A stretch of DNA of 64,000 nucleotides, from positions 9,424,001 to 9,488,000 of the forward strand of contig NC_065911.1 of NCBI RefSeq assembly GCF_905147045.1, written 5' to 3'. Both the position numbers and the translations under genes were made by a program. The notes beneath the pieces were generated by a model. That model saw only the letters and a program-made list of their open reading frames with translations. It was not told where the DNA came from and did no database searches. Origin of the DNA: Nymphalis io (lineage: Eukaryota > Arthropoda > Insecta > Lepidoptera > Nymphalidae). Of the stretch, positions 1 through 11,220 are shown piece after piece. The stretch's first letter is position 1. Each line of letters opens with the position of its first letter.

Positions 1-727
1 AAATTTTAAATTTGGAATTCTTAACCAAAGAGGAGATATTTCACTATAACTATAATTAGCCTACTACAGAAATCATGTACCTAGTTTTTATATTATAATT
101 GTGTTTCTATTTTTATTATATCTTTTTTTTTCTTTATTTTGTTATATAAAAACTCTGTTAATGTAAAGCTATATTTTTTTTTTCAATAAATTGTTACAAA
201 TTATTATTATTAATATTTATACACCCTGAAATCGAAAGCATTATTTGATGGTGATGATTTTACGATAAAAACGAAAAATGGTTACCACCATCTTGAGATA
301 ATATCCGCTATACAACTTGATACAGACATATCCCGAATGATAAAAGCTTGTAAAGAAAAACGTCTAATAAATTTGGTTAGAATCATTTTTAGAAGCGAAA
401 ACGCCAACAATTTCTATCAGCTCTGCAAATGAAATAGTGTTTGTTTATGAGTATTAAGCGAACTCAGAATTACAACGCATTTCATAGGAATATAATATTT
501 TTATACAAAGCCAAACTTAAATTAGATCATCGTCAGTATTTGGAGACGATATTGTATTACATTCATCTGGTAATGATTTTAGATGACGTCGTCAGTAATA
601 CAATATGCCTAACGATGCCCATATTAATATGTAACGGATTTGTTAGTTTTTATGCAACTTTTTGGTAAGAACGTTTGAGTGCAAATTTTTATAGTACGAA
701 TAGTTTTCGCCCGTGGTTTTGTTCTTT
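1..727. other. AT-rich non-coding left edge
   Basis: AT-rich sequence with T- and A-runs and no recognised repeat. The only notable content is two successive open frames at 214-432 and 447-668, listed separately. I see no splice-bounded exon or promoter that I could support. Confidence 0.5.
214..668 (+). other. Two adjacent unidentified open frames
   Basis: After a TAA at 211-213, frame 1 stays open for 72 codons to a TGA at 430-432. It has no ATG near its beginning. It encodes a fairly normal-looking mixed polar peptide containing FDGDDFTIKTKNGYHHLEII. A second frame opens at once, with ATG at 447 and stop at 666-668 (73 residues), and is hydrophobic towards its end. I recognise neither. 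They could be a frameshifted fossil coding fragment, an exon of an off-window gene, or chance. Chance is a real possibility for frames of this length. Confidence 0.15.
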
Positions 728-966
728 TTTTTATAGAATAGGAAGGCGGACGAGCTTATGGGCCACCTGATGGTAAGTGGTCACGAACGCTACATTACCA
801 ATGCGCCACCAACCTTGGGAACTAAGATGTTATGTCTCTTGTGCCTGTAATTACACTGGCTCACTCACCATTCAAACCGGAACACAACAATTCTAAGTAC
901 TATTGTTTTGCGGTAGAAAATCTGATTAGTGGGTGGTACCTACCTAGACGAGCTTGCACAAGACGT
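728..966 (-). repeat. Rep-D copy 1
   Basis: This carries the Rep-D order read backwards: a T-run, the ggcggacgagc block, the CCACCTGATGGTAAGTGG block, the 'aatgcgccaccaacc' block and the 'gagcttgcac' end. Because the poly(A) side is the left end, the element lies on the minus strand. It lacks about 40 bases in the middle relative to fuller copies such as 37,963-38,243. Confidence 0.75.
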
Positions 967-2202
967 AAAAGCGTAACAAACAAATAAACTCACTTTCGCA
1001 TTAATAATATTAGAATGAGCTAGTTATAGATTTATAGCTTACCTTCCGTACCACCTAACCGTTTTTGGCAACCTCGGGCAAACACCACGATGCGTTGTGT
1101 TTATAATACATATCGTGCTCAAGGATGAAATAAATACCGTGGGGAAAACCTGCCACATGAGGATCATGAACCCGTATGGAGTATGGCTAAATAAGCTCCG
1201 AACCTCTCCAAGAGAAGAGGACCCCCCGCAGTGGAAACTTTACTTCTTATGAAAACAATTCCTCCACAGTGAATAAAGATATATGAATTCGAATTAATTT
1301 CACAAACGTATAAACATTTTAAGCTCATTGCATTCCATACGGTAAAAGCAACGCCATTGCAATGTGTATTGGAGTTGCATCAGGTATTACGTTATGACAA
1401 TGTCGTCACTCAGCATATTACTTTTTTTAATTCTATATTTTTTGTAAAAGCTACTTTGATTTAATTTTTATTATTAACTAATAGTTAAATCACGGCTTCG
1501 CACGAATAGACTAAGGGTCTTAAACGTTTTTATCATAATACATACAACGATATTGATTCGTTTAAATAATTCTTGCATTCAAAGGGGATTTTTAATATGG
1601 TTGTTTTTTATTTGTCTGCCTTTCTATAATAAAAAGAAAGATGTCAAAGAAAATAAGACATACCGACAATGAACCAAGGTGAAAATTAACCGCTTATATT
1701 TGTAAATATATGTATATCACGTTTTTAATACATAATGAGGAACATATAAAATTATATGCGACCTCTAAAGACGTTAATGAAACTAGCCGCTATTGAAGAA
1801 GCTAAAAATAATTCGTGAATTTCCCGTTTGCTCAGCCAAAGCCCAGTCCACTGTCTGACACACTGGCAATCGCACAAGAACGAAATGCTTAAAATAGACA
1901 TTGATAAGAAGCTATTATTGTAATGCCTAATTTATACAATTCTAAGTTCGTTTCGTCTTTTATTCGTAACTTGTGAAATTATAAAAACCGATTTAGGGTG
2001 AGACGCTATTTTGACGCATGTATCATTTGAATGTTATAATCATTGTAGTAAATGTCGCACATCACTTGCCGACATTTCACAATCGTAGTTTGCTGTGAGA
2101 TTCGAGTTCGCTCTTACAGATAGTCTACTCATCTGAAGTGTATCTTTCCGGGAATAGATTTTGCAAGCATGCAACATTTTGATAGATATATTTTTATATA
2201 AT
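967..2202. other. AT-rich intergenic sequence
   Basis: No gene is supported here. A degenerate scrap of the SINE-A 3' end can be read at about 1,188-1,240 (aataagctcc, then a gagaagagga-like run and a cagtgg). The rest is unassigned. Confidence 0.45.
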
Positions 2203-2362
2203 AAGTTCATCTGATGGTATGTGGTCACCACCGCCCGTGAAAATTGTTGCTGTAAGAAATATTAATAGTACCTTACATCGCCAATGCGACACCAACCTCG
2301 CAAGCGGAGATTCGATGTCCCTTGTTGTACCTGTAGTTCCCGGGATCATTCGCACATCAAAC
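2203..2362 (-). repeat. Degenerate Rep-D copy 2
   Basis: The blocks 'catctgatggtatgtggtca', 'ctgtaagaaatatta', 'cttacatcgccaatgcg' and 'gatgtcccttgt' follow in Rep-D order with many substitutions. Short open frames that overlap it on both strands arise from the repeat and are not genes. Confidence 0.6.
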
Positions 2363-2703
2363 CGAAAACCAATACTAATTATTGCTCTTTCGTTAGAGGT
2401 ACCAACCACCATGTTAGTGGTAACAATAGTTACTACAGTGGAACCAGCTTTTGCCGGCGACTTTTCCAAACCAATGTGACATAGAAACCTTCAAGAAAAG
2501 AGCGTACACATTAGTGAAAGACGCAAGTTCGATCCTGACCCCTTAATGCTATGGAATTAATTACACAAGCTTTCCGCTTAATTTTGGAGAAATGTGAATG
2601 TGAGTAATTCGCGAAAATTTCCTTTCCTTAGTTAAACAAAAACCATTAAGTCTATAACACGTTAGAATCTTTGTTTTTATGTAATTATATCTACACTGGC
2701 TCA

Positions 2704-3028
2704 GTAACAGTACAGTAACAGTAACAGCCTGTTAATGTCCCACTGCTGGGCTAAGGCCTCCTCTCCCTTTTGAGGAGAAGGTTTGGAGCTTATTCCACCA
2801 CGCTGCTCCAATGCGGGTTGGTAGAATACACATGTGGCATTATTTCAATGAAATTAGACACATGCAGGTTTCCTCACGATGTTTTCCTTCACCGTCAAGC
2901 ACGAGATGAATTATAAACACAAATTAAGCACATGAAAATTCAGTGGTGCTTGCCCGGGTTTGAACCCACGATCATCGGTTAAGATTCACGCGTTCTAACC
3001 ACTAGGCCATCTCGGATTCTGACTCGGC
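2704..3028 (-). mobile_element. SINE-A copy 1 with 10-bp target duplication
   Basis: A full-length tRNA-derived SINE on the minus strand. The right end holds the tRNA-like head, with an A box read as TGGCCTAGTGG and a B box inside 'gggttcaaacccgggc'. The left end is a (cagtaa)n tail. The flanks carry a perfect direct repeat, CACTGGCTCA, at 2,694-2,703 and 3,029-3,038, as expected for LINE-driven insertion. The target itself looks like a Rep-D remnant, since ACACTGGCTCACTCA is part of Rep-D. Confidence 0.88.
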
Positions 3029-3038
3029 CACTGGCTCA

Positions 3039-4851
3039 CTCAACATTATTATTTGCGTTAGAATAGCTGAAGCTTCCAGTCATCCTGGACGGTTTCTATA
3101 TAGAAGATTCAGCGCGTCACTATACCATTTTTAAATTACTTATGTAGAATTGGTTTGAAAGTAAATGACTTGTTTTGCAAAAAAATACGCAAATGACAAA
3201 TATGTTTATCAATGTTTTGAAAAATAATTAGCACTGTGACGTAAATTGTTATTTTTATTCGTCAACGATTTATTATTTAACTGTAAGTTGATTATGTTTT
3301 CCTTGAGTTATATAATTTTATTATTTATTTTATTATATAAGATAATATGTATGTCTTAATCAATTTAAAATATACAGTTAAAGAGATTTATTTAAAGCAA
3401 TCAATTTTGCTTTAAGTAACATAAATATTTATTTTGATTTAACGGCAATGTTAACATAACCAAAAATATTTATTTTACATCTTTTTATGAATTTTCTTGA
3501 ATTGTCCTCATTTATCTGTTAAAATTATTACATTAATATTTGGAGAGAGTATGTGAAGTGTTGCTAGTGGTAATTTAAAATTTAATGTTTGACAAAGATT
3601 TTTAAAAATAATTGTTAAGTTGGCATATATAAATATTTTTCGCACGCAACTATTGACTAAAATCATTTTAACGATTTGTTTGATTTGAGTTGTTTTTCGA
3701 TTGTTAAACGATTCAAAAACCTTTGTCTTCTACCAACGCCTCTTGGGATACATTTATCAACGATCTTGCACTCCACATGTAAATTGTTCAACATATTTTA
3801 ACTAAACTTATCAATGAAGAAAATGTTCTATTATTCGGTTATACGAAATAGTTATTTACACAACTATAAAAAAGTATACAAGGTCCTGAAACAATTAACA
3901 ATATTTTTTTTTTGGAAATTACCTAATATATACTTTTATTTCAATTTTTTTTAATTATATTTTTTTCATAATTGTCGATGAATACGGTAAATGCAATTGC
4001 AATGGCAACACTTGTTAAATCCATAAAACACAAATCTATTTCAACTCCACACCGGTTCTGCTAATGAATTCTAAATTTAAAATGCATTCAAATCGCTTAG
4101 ACCAGTGGCGCCAGTGGCGTTAATGATGGCGCCGGCGCATGCGCTTGACCGTTCACTACCGGTTCTCTCGCTAGATGGCATTACTAAGATAATAAAATTG
4201 TATATCATTTGCTGGCACCAATCGTAAGAGGCATAATTTCATAATGCGCGTCCCAGTTATACCTGAATACCAAAGGTTTAAGTTGATTAATCTAAAGAGG
4301 CAGAGGAGAGGGAGTTTGACCAACATACTTGTCAATAACTAGTAATTTAAGTTTTAATATAAGCTTTAGATAAAATCGATTGTAAAAAAATACTTTATTT
4401 TAGTACGATTTTAAAATTTTATTGACTCGTCATTTTACAATTTTTTACATGTAATAAATATATGTTAATTAAAATATCTAACAGACCTTACAAAACATCT
4501 GAATTAATCTTTATTACCGACGTATGTTGCAAACTTATATAATGTATGTCTGTATGGTATCAGAAAAATAACAAATGCTAATGATTCGTTCACTGCGTTC
4601 AAATTCAAAATTTGAATTATTAAAAATCTGCATATAGATCGGAAGGAATTATCTCATCTTGGTTGTAACGGCGATAGATAAATTTAATAGATACGTACAT
4701 ATTAATTGTAATGTTATCGTATATAAAAATTAAGGTTATATTAAGGTATAACAATAAAAAAATATTTAAATCTGATATCCATACAAACAGACTTGTCATT
4801 AGCCACCCATTGATGCAATAGTATTCTTATTAAACTTGTAATGAATAGTAT
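3039..4851. other. AT-rich intergenic sequence
   Basis: No gene, RNA or recognised repeat. A short GC-rich island at about 4,098-4,150 has several ggcgcc/gcgc words (gccagtggcg, ggcgccggcgcatgcgc) but no open frame or splice context. Confidence 0.5.
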
Positions 4852-5312
4852 ATTCGGCATTTGACCAAATATTTGACAAGTGGTGTGGCCGAATATCCGA
4901 ATATTCGACGAAACTATTCGGCCTGTATTAATGCACGAATATTGGGAAAACGTTGATAATTCCTATGACTCATTAACTTCTGTTATTTTTGATAATAATA
5001 ACTCACTTTTCAAGGCTATTACTTTAATTTAATTTTCTGATCGGCAAATAATAAGTATTAAGTTGTTTTATTTGCGTTTGTTGATTTATAACTAAACCAC
5101 ATAATAACTTACTAGTTGAGCATTTTGATCACTTAATATATATATTATTTGAATTGATTTTAGATACTTAAAGAGAAAAATTAGAGTGACGCCGGCGTTC
5201 AACAATAATTAACGTCATTTTTACCTCTGTTTTTAAGTATTCTTTATTCGGCCGAATAATGACTATGAGGAATACCAAATAATAACGGAATATTCGTTGC
5301 AACTCCGATACT
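4852..5312. mobile_element. hAT-like non-autonomous element (MITE)
   Basis: Both ends are built from ATTCGGCC/CGAATATTCG words in opposing orientation. The left end holds ggccgaatatccgaatattc and then actattcggcc (4,888-4,923). The right end holds ttattcggccgaataatg and ggaatattcgttg (5,246-5,301). The interior is AT-rich with no transposase. The end motif resembles terminal repeats of hAT-type MITEs. I cannot fix the exact terminal inverted repeat or an 8-bp target duplication. A short relative lies at 31,906-31,945. Confidence 0.45.
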
Positions 5313-5641
5313 TATAAATACAAATTGTAAAAAATATCGTACTTTCACCTTATTTTGTCAACATAACGTAACCTTAGACTCTTCAGAGAAACCGCAGTAT
5401 GCTTTTTGTTGACATCAAAAAGGAGGTTGTCATTTGTCAATTCTATTGTTTTTTTGTATGCATATTACGTGATATCGTCATCAATTGTAAACCGATTTTA
5501 ATACTTACTGTTTTTTATGGAATAGGTCGCAAGTCTAAGCAAGTCTATTAAGAAATAAATACTTTCTACATAACCAGCTGTTTTAAATAACTTTTTGGAT
5601 GAGAATCATTTTAGTTCATTGATATTTTAAGGCATCTCACT
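5313..5641. other. AT-rich intergenic sequence
   Basis: I see no gene, splice-bounded exon or repeat in this short stretch between the MITE and SINE-B copy 1. Confidence 0.45.
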
Positions 5642-5975
5642 GCCTCGTTGGTCTAGTGGCTTCATGCAAAGCCGCAGACCCGGAGGTCCTGGGAAATTCA
5701 AGGTCGGCCCAATAAAAAGTTATTGGGTTTTTCCGTCAGAAAATTCTCAGTAGCAGCCCGGTGTCTGGAAGTTGGAAGTATATACTGTTGGAATGTATTT
5801 CCGGTCGTGTCGGATTTTTCGTCCCATCGGATTACGAAAGTTAGGAAATACATAGTGCACCTGCGTTTGGGCACACACTTGTGTACTATAATATCTCCTG
5901 CGCAGTTGGCTAATCTCTCTTGAGATTGGCCGCTTTGGTCGAATCGGTCTGGAGAACATTATTATTATTATTTTA
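5642..5975 (+). mobile_element. SINE-B copy 1
   Basis: A tRNA-derived SINE of a second family. The head has A box TGGTCTAGTGG at about 5,650. The B-box area (gggaaattcaagg) is mutated. The body contains aaaaagttattgggttttt, a 'cagaaaattctcagtagcag' block and a 'gcgcagttggctaatctc' block. It ends in a (TTA)n tail. It lacks about 60 bases of body compared with the copy at 29,481-29,864. Confidence 0.82.
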
Positions 5976-6468
5976 ATCATCTTGATTCTAGAAGGTTCTT
6001 AGACTTCTTAACTTTACTGGATAAATTGTTTATTTATATTTCGAAACATATTTTTTTCACTTTAAAAGACATCTAATTTAGTAGTTAATCTTTAGTGCAA
6101 GCCCACTCAATGATCATTTTTTTTGTTTATTCATGACTTATTAATCTGCCTGTCTGTCTATATGAATAAAAAATATCTCGGAATAAGATCCTTATGTAGT
6201 AGAGGCAGCTAGTTTGTATATAACAAGATAATATTATATTATGTCATGTTACATAGCAACAACCTTGTTTAAACTATATAATTATGCCTAGCATTTCCAT
6301 TTGACCTCTACAGCTCCATAACTTGAACTATTAATACAAGGGCCCTATAATTACTGTGGTAATGTTTGTCATAAAACTATTTTAAGAGCGCAGCTTCGTC
6401 CATGATAAGGCTTACAATTAAGGCGACATGTTTATCAAAATCATAGCCGATGGCCGATAACATGATGA
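5976..6468. other. AT-rich intergenic sequence
   Basis: Nothing recognisable. Only short chance open frames. Confidence 0.45.
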
Positions 6469-6790
6469 CCCAGTGGAAGAATACCTGAATCGTAACTAAC
6501 GTAACGTGATTGTGGGTTCTAAATCATCTCGTCTCGGTTATTAAGGACATCGTGAACAACCTGAATGTGTCGGATAAAATTCTGTAAAAATTTTATCCAG
6601 CAAGTTGCATTGGAGCGTGATTGAATAAGCTCCAAAGCATAAAAGCCTTTGCTCAGCAGTGTGATATTTACAGGCTCTTATTTTTGGCCACATGTATAGC
6701 CATCAACCCAAATTAGAGCAGCGTGGAATAAGCTCTAAACCTTATCTTCAAAGATGAGGAGGAGAGGATACTTTGACGAAGAGAAATTTA
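6469..6790 (+). repeat. Two decayed SINE-A pieces in tandem
   Basis: 6,469-6,680 keeps the SINE-A order in eroded form (gtgggttc, aaggacatcgtga, cattggagcgtg, aataagctcc, ctcagcagtg, tacaggct). A second 3' piece follows at 6,681-6,790 (ggccacatgta, agagcagcgtggaataagct, gaggaggaga). They are much more diverged than copies such as 39,869-40,186, so they are old insertions. Confidence 0.5.
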
Positions 6791-7314
6791 GATACTAATT
6801 ATTTCTGCTACAAACTGACGAAAGACTACACTAAGTTTCAACCGATGATTTTGGGTTCAGACCCACGTTTGCACGCAAAGATTTTCCTATGATTATTTCA
6901 TTATATAGCGGTGATCACTTACCATAGTGTGCCATTTGTCTAACTATTTAAAAAATAAATTACAGGCTGTTTCTTTTATTTTACTTTATATATACCTTTT
7001 ACAATTCTCGTGAAGCCGGGTTGTGCTCGTAATTACATAAAACCTACTGTAAATGCCCGACCGACACCAACCAGTTATAATGGTCCTTATACGTTGCACG
7101 TTATTTAATAGAAAAACGTTAAGCTGGTCTATAAATAGATGCGTATCATACGAGTCTTTGTAAGGCATTGCTTTGTATGAAGTTTATGGAACTAGAAGGC
7201 AGACAAGCCTGACGTTGGTGTCTTCTCTCCAGTAATATAATACGTAATACCTATATGTATAATTAGTAAAACAAACAGATATATATTTTTTAAGGAATTC
7301 TTGTTTAATATATA
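6791..7314. other. AT-rich intergenic sequence
   Basis: A B-box-like scrap of SINE-A (accgatgattttgggttca) is visible near 6,841. The rest is unassigned. Confidence 0.4.
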
Positions 7315-7495
7315 TAGTCATTATAAATGCGAAAGTAACTCTGTCTGCCTATTATACTCTCACGGTTAAGCCACTGAATCGATTTTGATGAAATTTTGTA
7401 TAAAGCAAGCTTAAAACCCAAATATCATAGGCTACTTTTTATACCTAAAACGTGCAAGCCCCCTAACACGCGAGTGAAGCCGCGGACCAAAACCA
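7315..7495 (+). repeat. Rep-E copy 1
   Basis: A dispersed repeat defined by ordered blocks: gcgaaagtaactctgtctg, a 'ccactgaatcgattttgatg' block, gctacttttta, and gcgagtgaagccgcgga. The same order recurs at 22,856, 47,780, 48,677 and 57,736. There is no coding capacity. I recognise it as a common lepidopteran non-autonomous repeat but cannot assign its class. Confidence 0.7.
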
Positions 7496-7516
7496 TCGAG
7501 CATTAGATAAATACGA

Positions 7517-7580
7517 AAATTCAGTGGTGCTTGCACGGGCTTGAACACACGATCATCGGTTAAGATTCACGCGTTCTAGC
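7517..7580 (-). repeat. SINE-A head fragment
   Basis: A minus-strand piece of the tRNA-like head and neighbouring body (attcagtggtgcttgc, acgatcatcggttaagattc, acgcgttcta). It stops abruptly at both sides, next to Rep-E copy 1. Confidence 0.7.
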
Positions 7581-7897
7581 TACATAGTACAACTTTATTT
7601 TTATATAACGAATGTTCTAATGTGAAGTACATATCAACACATTATTTTTAAGATATAAATCTATATTTATAGAAGTCCACGGACTTAAATATCATTGCGC
7701 ACAAATAAGTTTTGATACAAGAACACTTATTTAAATTGACTACGAACATTTTGTTTATACTATCTTTGTTAACTAATTAACAAAGTTAGTGTTAACAAAA
7801 TGTTGTTATACATATATATGTAAACTTTACTCTAGCGCCAAACAGCAATATGTATAACGTAGTATTGTTGCGTTTCGTTTTGAAAGGTGAATAAGCC
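7581..7897. other. AT-rich intergenic sequence
   Basis: No feature seen. It leads into the poly(T) tract of Rep-D copy 3. Confidence 0.4.
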
Positions 7898-8120
7898 TTT
7901 TTTTTTTTTTTTTTTTTTTTTTTTATAGAATAGGAAGGCGGACGAGCATATGGGCCACCTGATGGTAAGTGGTCACCAACGCTCTTAGACATTGGCATTG
8001 TAAGAAATGTCAACCATCGCTTACATATCCAATGCGCCACCAACCTTGGGAACTAAGATTTTATGTCCCTTGTGCCTGTAATTACACTGGCTCACTCACC
8101 ATTCAAACCGGAACACAACT
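7898..8120 (-). mobile_element. Rep-D copy 3 with a long poly(A) tail
   Basis: A T27 tract at 7,898-7,924 is followed at once by tatagaataggaaggcgg and the rest of Rep-D. Read on the minus strand, this is a retroposed element ending in ...TATA(A)n. It shows directly that Rep-D is polyadenylated and that its sense strand is the one ending with CACTTACCATCAGGTGG. Its 5' part is lost beyond about 8,120. Confidence 0.8.
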
Positions 8121-8849
8121 CCTACCTCTTTCCAACTTATAACAAAACCATATTTGTCTCCCTCCCATATTGATATTGGGATATCGTTCGACCAATCAAC
8201 GACGACAATATTTTCGCGCCATTTTGAAGAAACTTCTAGAACGTGCGGCGGCGGCAGCTAAATAAAATATACATATGTGAAAATTCGGTGATTGGCCAAG
8301 GGAGCTTTTTAACATTTAGAAATTTAAAATAATGTTTGAGTGATCGAGAAGAACTGACTATTCAAGGCTGGGGACTATTTAAGCTTATAATATAATTTAT
8401 CTATTATAATTACTCACGTACAATAGTGATCGGCATTTGCAAAACTAAATTTTATTGATAGCGCTCACTGGAATCCCATCCACGGCTATACCAAGGAAAA
8501 TTTCTCCATCATATCCCGTTTTTTTTAAACAAACAAATAAATTTCCAAGAATAATTTTTGAACGCGTAACACGAGTACGTATTTACATATGCATATGTAT
8601 AAAGCAATAAAAATTATCGGCTCACCAGGAGAGGTCGGCATTTTATTATGTTCGACACATGTAGCAGTCACGTGTAGCATTTCAAGTACATCGGAGATAA
8701 TACAATTCATATAATATAAAACGTCATAAGTCGGAACAGGCAGGAACTTATGACTTATATAAAATCCATATAAAGTTACTCACCCCATACATTTTCCTTA
8801 AAATTGAGATTACCAAAAATCCTTTTTTAGCAGATGCTTAGGTTTTTAC
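8121..8849. other. AT-rich intergenic sequence
   Basis: No gene or recognised repeat. There is a short CG-rich patch at 8,240-8,260 (gtgcggcggcggcagc) without supporting context. Confidence 0.45.
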
Positions 8850-9143
8850 TGGTAGTAGGGGTTTGGTGCAAGCTCGTCTAGGTAAGTACCACCCACTCAT
8901 CAGACATTCTACCGCAAAACAGCAGTACTTGGTATTGTTGTGTGTTGTTGTGTTCAAAGGGTGAGTGAGCCAGTGTAATTACAGGCACAAGGGACATAAC
9001 ATTTTAGTTCCCAAGGTCGGTGACGCATTGGCGATGTAAGCGATGGTTAACATTTCTTACAATATCAATGTCTATGGGAGTTGGTGACCACTTACCATCA
9101 GGTGGCCCAGATGCTCGTCCACCTACCTATACTATAAAAAAAA
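8850..9143 (+). mobile_element. Rep-D copy 4, near full length
   Basis: The sense-strand order is complete: ggtagtaggggtttggtgca, aagtaccacccactcatcag, gtgagtgagccagtgtaat, caagggacataacat, gcattggcgatgtaagcg, ttggtgaccacttaccatca, and the A-rich end tataaaaaaaa. The 18-mer at 9,088-9,105 is identical to one in the 3' tail of the outer LINE at 18,035-18,052. There is no A or B box of a tRNA head. Confidence 0.82.
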
Positions 9144-9540
9144 TCTATGTTCCAAATTGCAGCTTCTAGACTGTCTGTGCGTTAATAGTCATTCAGGACT
9201 AATATATCTAAAATGTATCAAAAATGTTAACGCTCAAGTATCAAGACTGATTGTTCCATTGCTTGTGGAATATGGATATTATTTTATACAAAAATTGAAG
9301 TGTTTTTTTTATTAATTATTTTTATTGTTGATGAATACATAGTTTTGCATATGAATTGATCGGTTCATCGTTGTTAATTGGTTCATTATTAAATTTATAT
9401 TATAGTAAAAACATTTTTAAAAACAAGCCTTTCTATAAATATTCTAAAAAAGAGAAAATAAAATATAAAGTAAGTAAAATCCATTATTTTGTTAGAAAAA
9501 ACCATTTGATATTATATAAAAGCATTATCCGTGCAGTGAC
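9144..9540. other. AT-rich flank of the retrotransposon block
   Basis: No gene. A 77-codon open frame at 9,356-9,589 is AT-driven and runs into the 5' UTR of the LINE, so I treat it as chance. Confidence 0.45.
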
Positions 9541-10610
9541 GGAGAAAGAATACATTTCACTGCCCCTCTCTTTCCCATGGGTGTCGTAAGAGGCGACTAA
9601 GGGATATCTGAGCGACCATCTGCTCATCTGGTGGTAGGATGCTAACATCCGCCTGGCTTGTTACCACCGTACGCATGGTGAAAAACTCGTGAAGTGGCTT
9701 GCAGCCGCGTTTCGAGGTCAGCCAGCGTACAGCCAGAGCCCGAGCGAGTATTGCCGCAATGGGTGTTGGTCCGGTTGGAGACGGCTGTTGAACCAATGCC
9801 GGGGGAAACTGTATTGACCTGCCGGTCAGGGAGACCCGAAGAAACGGCTGTTCCGCTGGCCGCCCGTGGCATAGTACAGGGGCCCGAGCGTGCCTAACCA
9901 GCTCGTGAGGCTGCCCCACCAGGCCACGCATAATCTCGGGGTGGACCGTCGTGCCGGTTGGTGACCGGTAGGTGGGGTCCCGGCGGCCACTTCCGGGGGG
10001 GTTCGGGGGCCCTTCCGTCCGGCGGGTCAGTGTATTTTTCCTTTTGGCAACCACTTGGGGAAACACGCCTCCACACTTTGCCCATCCCTATCGTGGCAAT
10101 ACATCGCTCGCTTCACGTCTCTTTTCCATTTCATTTTTCCCAAATGGCGCAACAAAAAAGAAATAACGGTCGTACAACGGTGCACACCCCCACCATACCC
10201 TCGCTGTTTGAGGTCGAGTTCTCTAACATCCGAGGACTCCACACTAACCTCAACGCTGTCCACCACCATCTCGAGACAGCACGGCCAGCAATTTATATTT
10301 TTATTTATATACTCTTTATTGCACACCAATATAGACAAAAATAATAGGAGTAAAACAAAAACAAAGAAAAGAAAAATGTACAATAGGCGGCCTTATCGCT
10401 AAAACAGTGATCTCTTCCAGGCAACCTTTAGTAGAGGAGAGAGATAGGATGGTAGGGGTGTACAAATTATTTAATACATAAAAAAAAATAGATACAATAT
10501 ATATATATGTATATATACGATACATAAATAAATATTCTATAAATATATAATTATATAATAATATAATATACATACACATTATAAATATATACATTTACAT
10601 ACTATAGATA

Positions 10611-11168
10611 TATAGACTTCGAGAAGGAAGCCGATCGAAGAATTCGCTTGGGATGGGCAGCATTTGGCAACCTTCGTCAAGTCCTCAAGTCGTCTATACC
10701 GCAATGTTTGAAGACGAAAGTCTTCAACCAATGCGTCTTACCTGCCATGACATACGGTGCCGAAACGTGGACACTAACTGCGGGACTAGTCCACAAATTC
10801 AAAGTCGCTCAGCGTGCTATGGAGCGAGCTATGCTCGGAGTATCTTTGAAGGATAAGATCAGAAATGAGATTATCCGGAAAAGAACCGGAGTTACCGACA
10901 AAGCTTGCAAAATTAGCAGGCTGAAGTGGCAGTGGGCTGGTCACGTATGTCGTAGGACCGATGGCCGTTGGAGCAGACGAGTCCTAGAGTGGAGACCGCG
11001 AATCGGCAAGCGCAGCGTAGGGCGCCCTCCAGCCAGGTGGACCGACGACCTTAAGAAGGTGGCGGGCACCAACTGGATGCGGAAGGCGGAGGACAGGGAG
11101 CTTTGGCGCACCTTGGGAGAGGCCTATGTTCAGCAGTGGAGAACGATTGGCTGTTGATTGATTGATTG
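10611..11168 (+). mobile_element. 5'-truncated RTE-clade fragment with target duplication
   Basis: 558 bp lying inside the 3' UTR of the inner LINE. It is flanked by a perfect 14-bp direct repeat, ACATACTATAGATA, at 10,597-10,610 and 11,169-11,182. It ends in (TTGA)n right after the coding stop, which is the short tandem tail usual for RTE elements instead of poly(A). It lies on the plus strand, opposite to the element it entered, and is the youngest of the three nested insertions by position. Confidence 0.9.
10612..11157 (+). pseudogene. RTE reverse transcriptase, C-terminal fragment
   Basis: An open frame from the truncation point to TGA, with no start codon of its own. It encodes the end of an RTE-type RT and the following region: FEKEADRRIRLGWAAFGNLR, TKVFNQCVLPAMTYGAETW, and the tail block RRVLEWRPRIGKRSVGRPPA followed by RWTDDLKKVAG. 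This tail is often annotated in insects as 'endonuclease-reverse transcriptase' or 'craniofacial development protein 2-like'. The catalytic RT core and endonuclease are absent because of 5' truncation at insertion. The surviving frame is undamaged, which fits a recent event. Confidence 0.88.
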
Positions 11169-11220
11169 ACATACTATAGATACTTACATAATAAATAAAA
11201 TATTTAATTGCAGTATTTCT

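Noticed and set aside
9557..10402. Overlapping frames on both strands in the GC-rich 5' region (for example the 169-codon minus frame at 9,557-10,066)
   Set aside because: High GC removes stop codons. The region is the LINE 5' UTR and ORF start, and the other frames show no domain.
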